In this document: positions 1 through 5,868 of the stretch, piece by piece
Position numbering within the stretch: position 1 is the stretch's first letter
Layout: the number at the start of each line of letters is the position of its first letter
Source: an uncultured Desulfobacterales bacterium
GTDB lineage: Bacteria; Desulfobacterota; Desulfobacteria; Desulfobacterales; UBA11574
Reading direction: 5' to 3'
Assembly (NCBI GenBank): GCA_937925895.1
Contig: CALANC010000403.1
Coordinates: 1 to 7,774, forward strand
Length of the DNA: 7,774 bases
Notes under the pieces: generated by a model
The model's database searches: none
Seen by the model: the letters and a program-made list of their open reading frames with translations, nothing else
Told to the model about the DNA's origin: nothing
Made by a program: the position numbers and the translations under genes

Positions 1-105
1 TTGAAAAATGAAGAATTGGGTACAGCAAAAAAAGACCTAGCAGAAATGGGAAGAATGTTAAAAGCGCTGATAAAATCGCTAGAAAACAAACACTTGAATC
101 CTTGA
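1..105 (+). CDS. C-terminal tail of an upstream gene (partial)
   Basis: The first plus-strand frame is open from the window edge to a TGA at 103-105, giving 34 residues; the other two plus frames hit stops within the first 11 bases. The residues are rich in Lys, Glu and Leu and read as one amphipathic helix (for example AKKDLAEMGRMLKALIKSLE), as in the coiled-coil tails of MerR-type regulators, but that resemblance is too generic to name a family. The gene would end 80 nt before fadD on the same strand. No start can be assigned because the reading runs off the window. The last codons lie within a short tandem repeat, so the stop may have been supplied by it. I am unsure this is truly coding. 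Confidence 0.4.
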   Translation: MKNEELGTAKKDLAEMGRMLKALIKSLENKHLNP

Positions 106-125
106 CCCCTTGGATCCTTGGACCC
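93..125. repeat. Two imperfect tandem copies of a CTTGRATCCTTGRACCC-like unit
   Basis: Unit 1 (93-108, cttgaatccttgaccc) and unit 2 (109-125, cttggatccttggaccc) are adjacent and differ at only a few positions. A related copy lies at 5840-5855 between the XRE-cupin and acyl-CoA dehydrogenase genes. The repeat overlaps the stop codon of the partial upstream reading frame. It looks like a low-complexity intergenic repeat; nothing shows a function. Confidence 0.55.
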
Positions 126-127
126 TC

Positions 128-148
128 TTCTCCAACTAAATTGGAGAA
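128..148. promoter_or_regulatory. Perfect 8-bp inverted repeat upstream of fadD (possible operator)
   Basis: TTCTCCAA (128-135) and TTGGAGAA (141-148) are perfect inverted copies around a 5-nt spacer, CTAAA. The site ends 37 nt before the fadD start codon. The flank toward fadD is A-rich and no T-run follows the stem, so it does not resemble a rho-independent terminator for plus-strand transcription. A dimeric repressor site controlling fadD, or a 5' UTR hairpin, are the likelier readings. The DNA-binding partner is unknown. Confidence 0.35.
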
Positions 149-185
149 AAACCAAAAATAAAAACTCAAACAAAAGGAGGCTCAC

Positions 186-1883
186 GTGACAACTGACCTT
201 TCCTATGAAAGTAAGCCGTGGCTGGCAAATTATGAAAAAGGTGTCCCTGAACATATGGACTACGAAGAGATATGCCTTCCCGACTTTTTAGAAAGATCGG
301 CAAACATGTTCCCGGAGAGAATGGCATTGCTCTTTCAGGGGTATAAGGTCACCTTTCGTCAGCTGAATGATATGGTAAACCGATTTGCTACCTGTCTCGA
401 TGAATTCGGCATAAAAAAGGGCGATAGTGTAGCCATCCTGCTGCCTAATGTCATCCCCTGCGTTGTTGCCTACTACGCAACATTAAAGATCGGTGGGATA
501 ACCGTGATGAACAACCCGCTGTATTCAGACCGGGAGCTGAAACACCAATTCAATGATTCCGGTTCAAAAATACTCATCACTTTAGATCTATTGGGCAATC
601 GAATGATCGACCTTAGGCCTGAAACACAAGTTAACCAAATCATTTATACCTCCATTGGCGATTATCTTCCTTTCCCGAAAAATCTTTTGTTCCCGCTTGT
701 CGGCAAAAAGAAAAATCTGGCTGCAGATGTAAAAGCTGCTGAAAATGTATACAAATGGAAAGATTTACTCGGGAAAAGTGCGCCCACCCCTCCACAGGTG
801 AAGCTTAATTTTGATGATGTTGCCATGTATCAGTACACCGGAGGAACAACCGGTGTTTCAAAAGGCGTGATGTTGACACATGGCAATCTGAGCAAGCAGG
901 TTCAACAGATTGAAGCATGGTTCCCGACTTTCAATAAAGGCGAAGAAATCATGCTGGGCGCCCTTCCCTTTTTTCATGTTTTTGGCCTTTCGGTTGCAAT
1001 GAACTTCGCCATTTACATGGGATGGGGAGAGATTCTTGTTCCCAAGCCTCAACCTGAACCTTTGCTTGAAGCCATCGGAAAATTTAAGCCCACTTTTGCA
1101 CCCCTTGTCCCTACCATGTATATCGGTATGCTCAACGATCCTAAAATCAACAGCGTTGATATGACCTCCATCAACGGATGCTTTTCCGGAAGCGCTCCCC
1201 TCCCGATCGAAGTTATCAAGGATTTCGAAAATAAGACCGGGGCAGTGATTGTGGAAGGTTTTGGCATGACAGAATCCACGCCGGTAACCCATGTCAATCC
1301 TTTTGCCGGTGGAAAGCGGAAAGTCGGAAGTGTGGGAGTGCCCATTACCGACACGGAATGCCGGATTTTAGATCTGGATGATAAAACAAAAGATGTTCCT
1401 GTTGGTGAAATCGGTGAGCTTCTTGTTAAAGGACCTCAGGTGATGAAGGGATATTGGAATAGACCCGAAGAAACAGCCGAAACACTGACCGACGGGTGGC
1501 TGCATACCGGCGATATCGCCAAAATGGACGAAGAAGGCTATTTTTATATTGTTGACCGGAAAAAGGATATGATTTTATCCGGCGGCCTTAATGTCTATCC
1601 ACGCGATATCGAAGAAGTGTTATATGAATATCCCAAGGTTCAAGAAGCCGCCGCCATCGGCATTCCGCACCCAACCCGAGGCGAGGCGATCAAAGCTTTT
1701 ATTGCGCTGAAAGATGGTGAAACAGCGACTCAAGAAGAAATTATCGAGTATTGCGCCAAAAAACTTGCCAAATTTAAATTGCCAACCGAAGTCGAGTTCA
1801 GGAAGGAGCTGCCTAAAACCAATGTAGGAAAAATTTTAAAAAAGGATCTCAGACAAGAAGAGTTGAAGAAACGGAAAAAATAA
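186..1883 (+). CDS. fadD: Long-chain fatty acid--CoA ligase (AMP-forming)
   Basis: Activates a fatty acid with ATP to an acyl-adenylate and then to acyl-CoA, the entry step of beta-oxidation; likely cytoplasmic or membrane-associated. The 565 residues match the usual length of bacterial FadD-type enzymes. Visible ANL-superfamily motifs, in order: the P-loop YTGGTTGVSKG (217-227), EGFGMTES (357-364), the hinge and nucleotide-binding stretch DGWLHTGD (436-443) followed by VDRKKDMILSGG (456-467), and the C-terminal PKTNVGK with the adenylation lysine at Lys549. The start is GTG at 186, chosen because a strong AAGGAGG ribosome binding site (174-180) sits 5 nt upstream. A HAD phosphatase follows after 12 nt, so the two are probably co-transcribed. 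Chain-length preference cannot be read from sequence; a medium-chain or aromatic acid ligase remains possible. Confidence 0.93.
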   Translation: MTTDLSYESKPWLANYEKGVPEHMDYEEICLPDFLERSANMFPERMALLFQGYKVTFRQLNDMVNRFATCLDEFGIKKGDSVAILLPNVIPCVVAYYATLKIGGITVMNNPLYSDRELKHQFNDSGSKILITLDLLGNRMIDLRPETQVNQIIYTSIGDYLPFPKNLLFPLVGKKKNLAADVKAAENVYKWKDLLGKSAPTPPQVKLNFDDVAMYQYTGGTTGVSKGVMLTHGNLSKQVQQIEAWFPTFNKGEEIMLGALPFFHVFGLSVAMNFAIYMGWGEILVPKPQPEPLLEAIGKFKPTFAPLVPTMYIGMLNDPKINSVDMTSINGCFSGSAPLPIEVIKDFENKTGAVIVEGFGMTESTPVTHVNPFAGGKRKVGSVGVPITDTECRILDLDDKTKDVPVGEIGELLVKGPQVMKGYWNRPEETAETLTDGWLHTGDIAKMDEEGYFYIVDRKKDMILSGGLNVYPRDIEEVLYEYPKVQEAAAIGIPHPTRGEAIKAFIALKDGETATQEEIIEYCAKKLAKFKLPTEVEFRKELPKTNVGKILKKDLRQEELKKRKK

Positions 1884-1895
1884 AAGGGCTTTTTT

Positions 1896-2552
1896 ATGCG
1901 TTTTAAGGCCATACTATTCGACCTCGACGGCACGTTACTCGATACATTGGAAGATATAGTCCTCTCCGTCGACAAGGTTCTTTTAAAACACGATTTTCCT
2001 ACCCACAGCTTGGATGATTATCGTTCTTTTATCAGTGATGGAATAACGATGCTTATTACGCGCTCACTCCCCACGGACAAACGAGATGAAAACACCATCA
2101 GTGAGTGTGTCAAAGAATTTACAAAGACGTACGGCCTGAACTGGAATAAAATGACCCGGCCCTACGAAGGCGTGAAGGAAACACTCGATGAGCTTGCTAC
2201 GCGCCGGCTGAAATTAGGGATAATTTCAAATAAATCACACGATTTTACCATAAAGTGCGTGAATGCTTTTTTTCCTGGGATCAAGTTTGATTTTGTCTCA
2301 GGTCTTCAAAAAGGAATTCCGCCCAAACCCGATCCAACCGGGGCAAAATCCTTTGCCGAAAAGATGGGCATCCCTCCTGAACAAATTCTATTTGTCGGCG
2401 ATTCCGCTGCTGATATGAAAGCAGCTATTGCTGCCGGTATGTTCCCTTTGGGGGTGCTTTGGGGGTTCAAGTCAATGGAAGAGTTAAGGGAAAGTGGTGC
2501 GAGAGAATTGATCGAGCATCCCAGAGAGATACTTTTGATTCTGAAAGAATAA
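1896..2552 (+). CDS. HAD-superfamily phosphatase, phosphoglycolate phosphatase-like
   Basis: A 218-residue haloacid dehalogenase-type hydrolase of the phosphoglycolate phosphatase/beta-phosphoglucomutase group. All four catalytic motifs are present: motif I FDLDGTLLDT (8-17) with nucleophile Asp9 and acid/base Asp11, motif II IISNKS with Ser111, motif III Lys144 in PPKPDP, and motif IV VGDSAADM with Asp169 and Asp173 for magnesium. The region between motifs I and II (about 15-90) is the helical cap of class C1. The ATG at 1896 follows an AAGGG ribosome binding site (1884-1888) and lies 12 nt after fadD, which suggests one transcript. The substrate could be 2-phosphoglycolate or another small phosphomonoester; the family is promiscuous, so I give no gene symbol. 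Nothing in the motifs suggests inactivation. Confidence 0.88.
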   Translation: MRFKAILFDLDGTLLDTLEDIVLSVDKVLLKHDFPTHSLDDYRSFISDGITMLITRSLPTDKRDENTISECVKEFTKTYGLNWNKMTRPYEGVKETLDELATRRLKLGIISNKSHDFTIKCVNAFFPGIKFDFVSGLQKGIPPKPDPTGAKSFAEKMGIPPEQILFVGDSAADMKAAIAAGMFPLGVLWGFKSMEELRESGARELIEHPREILLILKE

Positions 2553-2565
2553 AACTCATCTTCCA

Positions 2566-2661
2566 GTTCACGCCTTTCTTGTCAAGGTCACCTTTTAAAG
2601 GAACAATTCTACTGTTCACCCGGATTTTTCCTCCCTGAATTTTGCGGGAAAAACTGTTCAC
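2566..2661. repeat. Three spaced GTTCAC direct repeats in the gene spacer
   Basis: GTTCAC occurs at 2566-2571, 2614-2619 and 2656-2661, 48 and 42 nt apart. The last two share a longer identical core, ACTGTTCAC (2611-2619 and 2653-2661). They lie in the 227-nt noncoding gap between the HAD phosphatase and the selenoprotein gene, upstream of the candidate promoter. They may be binding sites for a regulator or chance matches in a short spacer. No convincing gene or terminator was found in this gap. Confidence 0.2.
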
Positions 2662-2693
2662 GATCATATTATTTTATGCATCGCTGCAATTGT

Positions 2694-2722
2694 TTGCCAT
2701 TTTTAAGCTAAACCTGTATACA
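2694..2722 (+). promoter_or_regulatory. Candidate sigma70-type promoter for the selenoprotein-rarD unit
   Basis: TTGCCA (2694-2699) matches the -35 consensus at five of six positions. It is followed by a 17-nt spacer and TATACA (2717-2722), a four-of-six -10 match. Transcription would start near 2729, leaving a leader of about 50 nt before the TTG start at 2780. The preceding gene ends 227 nt upstream, so an independent promoter is expected in this gap. The call rests on motif matches and spacing only. Confidence 0.4.
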
Positions 2723-2779
2723 AACAGCTCCAAGTCCTAGAGATACACGGTTGGCCTTAAAATTGAAGGGAGAGACTCT

Positions 2780-3577
2780 TTGGCATTGAGACAAAAAAAA
2801 GACAAGTTTATCGCAAACCTGCTTACAAAATATCCCCGGCTGTTGGACAAATGGATTCAAAAATCAGAATTCATCGAATTTAATGACTCGCCCTGGACGC
2901 AACTTGAAAGGGAGGTCAACCAATGCCGGGTGACACTGATTACCTCTGGAGGGGTACACCTTAAATCGCAGACCCCATTCAATATGACCGATCCGGCAGG
3001 TGACCCAACCTTCAGGGAGATCCCGGCAAATATATCACCATCTGATTTAACCATAACCCATAACTACTACGATCATTCTGACGCTGATAAAGACATCAAC
3101 ATCATTCTGCCCCTAGAACGAATCCAGGATCTGAAACAATCAGATGACATAGGAGACGTCAATCATCGACACTTCTCCTTTATGGGACATATCATGCATC
3201 ATCATATTGACACCTTGATGAAAGACACAGCTCCAAACGTCGCCGCAAAATTAAAATCAGATAAAGTGGATATCGCCATTTTGACGCCCGCCTGAGGAAT
3301 TTGCAACCAGTCCGTGGGACTGATACAACGATCGATTGAAGCAGCGGGGATCGTAACTATTTCCGTCAGCCTTTCAAAAACTATAACCGCAAAGGTACTC
3401 CCACCCCGAGCCCTTGATTTCGGATTTCCGCTGGGACATCCCATCGCCTTCCCAGGGCAAGTGTCTCTCCAGCTCCGTGTGTTGCGTCTCTTGCTGAAAT
3501 ATTTGAAAGAGATCAACACCCCCGGCACCATCGTTGAAATCGACTTGACCGGCAACGACAATCTTACAATCACGTGA
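2780..3577 (+). CDS. GrdB/PrdB-family selenoprotein with in-frame TGA (Sec172)
   Basis: Resembles the selenoprotein B family of glycine/sarcosine/betaine/D-proline reductases in a short, stand-alone form: 265 residues against over 400 for classical GrdB. Family-like blocks are ITSGGVHLK (54-62), DPAGDPTFREIP (71-82), HNYYDHSDADKD (94-105), HFSFMGHI (131-138) and, after the TGA, NQSVGLIQRSIEAAGI (176-191) and FPLGHPIAFPG. The TGA at 3293-3295 is codon 172 and is followed by Gly-Ile-Cys, giving a UxxC redox motif. The frame stays open for 279 nt more to a TGA at 3575-3577. A hairpin just downstream fits a SECIS element. The start is TTG at 2780, with GAAGGGAG (2765-2772) 7 nt upstream. Classical members reductively cleave C-N bonds, but no grdA, grdC/D or prdA partner is visible, so the substrate is unknown and a thiol/selenol redox role is inference. 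Alternative: a nonsense-mutated gene whose relatives carry Cys here. Confidence 0.85.
3293..3330 (+). promoter_or_regulatory. Sec codon and candidate bacterial SECIS hairpin
   Basis: After the TGA (3293-3295), CAGTCC (3308-3313) pairs perfectly with GGACTG (3317-3322) around a GTG loop (3314-3316). If the closing C-G pair opens, the loop is CGTGG. The apical loop starts 18 nt after the TGA and its first base is G; both agree with known bacterial SECIS rules (loop roughly 16-37 nt from the UGA, a G in the first two loop positions). A lower stem TTG (3301-3303)/CAA (3326-3328) can form across a small internal loop. The hairpin would recruit SelB with Sec-tRNA. It is embedded in coding sequence (residues about 177-181). 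Confidence 0.7.
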
Positions 3578-4497
3578 ACGGCATTATGAAACCTTCCTCA
3601 ACGCTAAAACCGCAACAAGAGTCTTTGGCAGGTGTAGCATATGCATCTTCGGCATTTTTTATCTGGGGATTAAGCCCCGTCTACTGGAAAGTGCTGCACA
3701 ACATCCCCGCCTTTGAAATCATTATGCATCGGGTGTTTTGGTCCTTCTTTTTTCTTTTAATTATAATCGTATTCCAGAGACATTGGACTGAATTCACGGC
3801 CGCGATAAAAAACCGGCGGATTCTCCTCATTCTGTTTCCGACGACGGTGCTACTTGGATTCAACTGGTTTATTTACATCTGGGCCGTCAACAATGACCAT
3901 ATCTTACAGGCAAGCCTCGGATACTTTATTAATCCGCTGGTCAATGTTTTATTAGGAATGGTCTTTCTCAGGGAGCGCCTGAGGCCCTTTCAGACGGTTT
4001 CTTTGTTGTTGGCCGGAATCGGTGTGCTTTATCTGACTCTTCAGTATGGACAGTTTCCCTGGATAGCGCTTTCCCTCGCCTTTGCCTTTGGATTCTACGG
4101 TTTGATACGAAAAGTGGCCCCCGTCAGCTCTTTGGTAGGCCTCTCCATGGAGATGCTTTTCCTTTTCATCCCTGCCTCGGCATATATTGTAATTCTGAAC
4201 ATTAAGGGAACCGGAGCCTTATTCAGCGTGAGTATCAAGATTGATCTTTTCCTTATGGGTGCGGCTTTTATGACGGCCTTTCCTCTTCTTCTTTTTACCC
4301 TGGGTGCAAGGCGGTTGAATCTTTCCACCGTAGGCTTCCTTCAGTATATAGCTCCAAGCTGCATGTTTTTTTTGGGTGTCTTTTTGTATGATGAGCCACT
4401 TTCAAGTGCTCAGATATGGACCTTCGTTATGATATGGACAGCCCTCTGCATCTACTCCACAGACTCTGCCATGTTCTACAGGAAGAACAAAATTTAA
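3574..4497 (+). CDS. rarD: RarD-like EamA-family membrane transporter
   Basis: A 307-residue inner-membrane protein of the drug/metabolite transporter superfamily, RarD branch. About ten hydrophobic segments are visible: roughly 17-35, 49-67, 83-101, 109-132, 138-155, 160-178, 186-208, 222-243, 252-272 and 278-297, arranged as two EamA repeats. RarD-like signatures include FIWGLSPVYWK (29-39), MHRVFWS (51-57), NWFIYIWAVNNDHILQASLG (97-116), YFINPLVNVLLG (117-128) and QYIAPSCMFFLGV (257-269). The substrate is not known for the family despite the label chloramphenicol-sensitive protein. GTG at 3574 overlaps the selenoprotein stop as GTGA, suggesting translational coupling; ATG at 3586 is an in-frame alternative. 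Neither start has a clear Shine-Dalgarno sequence. The gene ends 25 nt before a long hairpin. Confidence 0.88.
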   Translation: MNGIMKPSSTLKPQQESLAGVAYASSAFFIWGLSPVYWKVLHNIPAFEIIMHRVFWSFFFLLIIIVFQRHWTEFTAAIKNRRILLILFPTTVLLGFNWFIYIWAVNNDHILQASLGYFINPLVNVLLGMVFLRERLRPFQTVSLLLAGIGVLYLTLQYGQFPWIALSLAFAFGFYGLIRKVAPVSSLVGLSMEMLFLFIPASAYIVILNIKGTGALFSVSIKIDLFLMGAAFMTAFPLLLFTLGARRLNLSTVGFLQYIAPSCMFFLGVFLYDEPLSSAQIWTFVMIWTALCIYSTDSAMFYRKNKI

Positions 4498-4522
4498 CGT
4501 TTTTCAGAGGTCTCAAAATAAC

Positions 4523-4634
4523 TTGAGCGAAGCCCGAGGATGCCCCAGATTCAAGGCGTCGAGGGTGAAGCCGTAGTTAGCTACTGCGAACCCTCGACAA
4601 CGCCGAAGATGGGGTATCCTCGGCTTTCGCTCAA
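4523..4634. repeat. 112-nt imperfect inverted repeat between convergent genes
   Basis: Almost the whole segment folds on itself: TTGAGCGAA (4523-4531) with TTCGCTCAA (4626-4634), GCC with GGC, GAGGAT (4536-4541) with ATCCTC (4616-4621), CCCCA (4543-4547) with TGGGG (4610-4614), TTC with GAA, GGCG with CGCC, TCGAGGGT (4559-4566) with ACCCTCGA (4590-4597), and GTAG (4573-4576) with CTAC (4581-4584) around a TTAG loop. I count about 45 base pairs with small bulges. It starts 25 nt after rarD ends and abuts the acyl-CoA dehydrogenase stop codon on the other strand. It could terminate transcription from both sides, though neither flank has a strong T-run, or be a palindromic dispersed element. No transposase or target-site duplication is seen. 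Confidence 0.85.
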
Positions 4635-5789
4635 TTAGAGGCGGTGTTTGTCTCTCAATATCTGATTAGAAATGACCACTCGCTGAATCTCCGAAGTCCC
4701 TTCGTAAATTGTAAAAACCCGGGCATCCCTATAAAAACGCTCTACAGGATAGTCTTTAATAAAACCGTATCCGCCGTGCATCTGCAGCGCTGTTGCAGTC
4801 ACCCTGTTAACCATTTCAGAGGCAAAAAGCTTGGCCATAGATGCCTGGGCAGTATATTTTTCACCCCTATCCTTCATTGCGGCCGCAGAAAGCATCAATT
4901 GCCGTGCGGCCTCAACCTCCGTCGCCATATCCGCAATCATCCAGCGTAAACCCTGGAATTTGGAAATCGGCTGGCCGAATTGTTCCCTGTTCTTGGCATA
5001 TTTCACAGCGGCGTCCAAAGCCGCCTGAGCCACCCCCAAAGACTGCGCGGCAATACCGATGCGTCCACTGTCAAGCGCTTTCATGGCAATCTTAAAACCT
5101 TCTCCTTCCTCTCCCAACAGATGGTCAGCAGGTACACGACAATCATTGAAAATCAGGTCCGTCGTGTCTGAAGCTCTCAGCCCCATTTTTTCTTCAACAT
5201 CACCGACAATTAAACCGGCAGCACCTTTCTCCACAATAAAGGCGCTAATACCGTTATGGCGTTTGACTTCATCCGTTATGGCTGTGACAATGATCAAACC
5301 GGCATTCTTGCCTGAAGTAATAAATCGTTTGGTGCCGTTTAAAATATAGCTGTCACCGCTTCTAACTGCAGTGGTTGACTGCCTGACAGGGTCAGATCCC
5401 GCATGGGGTTCAGTCATAGCAAAAGCGCCGATAATATCCCCATTCGCAAGTGGTCTTAGAAATTTCTCCTTTTGATCCTCGGTTCCCAAACGGCAAATGC
5501 TTTCACAAACTATAGAATTGTGTACAGACATTACCACAGCAGTAGAAGCGCATGAATATGCCATCTCTGCAAGAGCCAAAGTATAGCTCACGGTATCGGA
5601 TCCGGAACCTCCATATTCAAAAGGTACCGTCATCCCCATAAACCCCAATTCTCCCATTTTCTTTAAATTTTCGGCCGGAAACTCACCCGTTTTGTCGCGT
5701 TCTGCGGCGGTGAGCAGCAAAACCTTTCTGGAAAATTCTCTGGCCAACGTCTGAATCATTAACTGTTCGTCGGTAAGTTTGAAAAACAT
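4635..5789 (-). CDS. Acyl-CoA dehydrogenase (short-chain/butyryl-CoA type)
   Basis: FAD-dependent enzyme that oxidises acyl-CoA to trans-2-enoyl-CoA, the first beta-oxidation step, passing electrons to electron transfer flavoprotein. The 384 residues are the normal family length. The first acyl-CoA dehydrogenase signature is GAFAMTEPHAGSDP (121-134), and the FAD-contacting NGTKRFITSG lies at 151-160. The second signature ends in LQMHGGYGFIKDYPVER (335-351) and FTIYEGTSEIQR (359-370). Glu363 is the expected catalytic base, placed as in short-chain and butyryl-CoA dehydrogenases. The ATG at 5789 has an AAGGTGA ribosome binding site (5796-5802 on the complement) 6 nt upstream. It is the last gene of the minus-strand block, 79 nt after the XRE-cupin gene; its TAA stop touches the 112-nt inverted repeat. 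Exact chain length, or a branched or aromatic substrate, cannot be told from sequence. Confidence 0.93.
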   Translation of the reverse strand: MFFKLTDEQLMIQTLAREFSRKVLLLTAAERDKTGEFPAENLKKMGELGFMGMTVPFEYGGSGSDTVSYTLALAEMAYSCASTAVVMSVHNSIVCESICRLGTEDQKEKFLRPLANGDIIGAFAMTEPHAGSDPVRQSTTAVRSGDSYILNGTKRFITSGKNAGLIIVTAITDEVKRHNGISAFIVEKGAAGLIVGDVEEKMGLRASDTTDLIFNDCRVPADHLLGEEGEGFKIAMKALDSGRIGIAAQSLGVAQAALDAAVKYAKNREQFGQPISKFQGLRWMIADMATEVEAARQLMLSAAAMKDRGEKYTAQASMAKLFASEMVNRVTATALQMHGGYGFIKDYPVERFYRDARVFTIYEGTSEIQRVVISNQILRDKHRL

Positions 5790-5839
5790 GGGACATCACC
5801 TTTTTCCCTGTGGGACTTCAGGTCATTTATTTTTGTGAT

Positions 5840-5855
5840 TTGATCCTTGAACCCT
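5840..5855. repeat. Third copy of the TTGATCCTTGAACCC-like short repeat
   Basis: ttgatccttgaaccct at 5840-5855 closely matches the tandem units at 93-125. It sits in the 79-nt gap between the XRE-cupin and acyl-CoA dehydrogenase genes, in the same plus-strand orientation as the first copies. Placement in two separate intergenic gaps suggests a small dispersed repeat. No role is evident. Confidence 0.4.
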
Positions 5856-5868
5856 AAGCAACCTGCTT

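Noticed and set aside
858..1354. Minus-strand ORFs of 144 and 101 residues inside fadD
   Set aside because: They are antisense to a clearly coding, motif-complete gene and have no recognisable domains.
2625..2653. Possible terminator after the HAD phosphatase (TTTTTCC pairing with GGAAAAA)
   Set aside because: The 7-bp stem is mostly A-T with a 15-nt loop and no T-run after it, so it is too weak to call.
2467..2667. A 66-residue minus-strand ORF in the spacer after the HAD phosphatase
   Set aside because: It has no ribosome binding site, overlaps the end of the phosphatase gene by 86 nt, and matches no family I recognise.
2780..3295. Reading the TGA at 3293 as a true stop or a nonsense mutation (pseudogene)
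   Set aside because: The TGA falls at the redox position of a UxxC motif, a SECIS-like hairpin follows, and no other stops or frameshifts occur. A pseudogene would rarely show all three.
3314..3577. A separate 87-residue gene starting at GTG 3314
   Set aside because: It is in the same frame as the upstream ORF, has no ribosome binding site, and its sequence continues the GrdB-like family across the TGA. It is the C-terminal part of the selenoprotein.
4644..5349. Several plus-strand ORFs of 63-101 residues inside the acyl-CoA dehydrogenase gene
   Set aside because: They are overlapping shadows in several frames opposite an intact enzyme gene, without family features.
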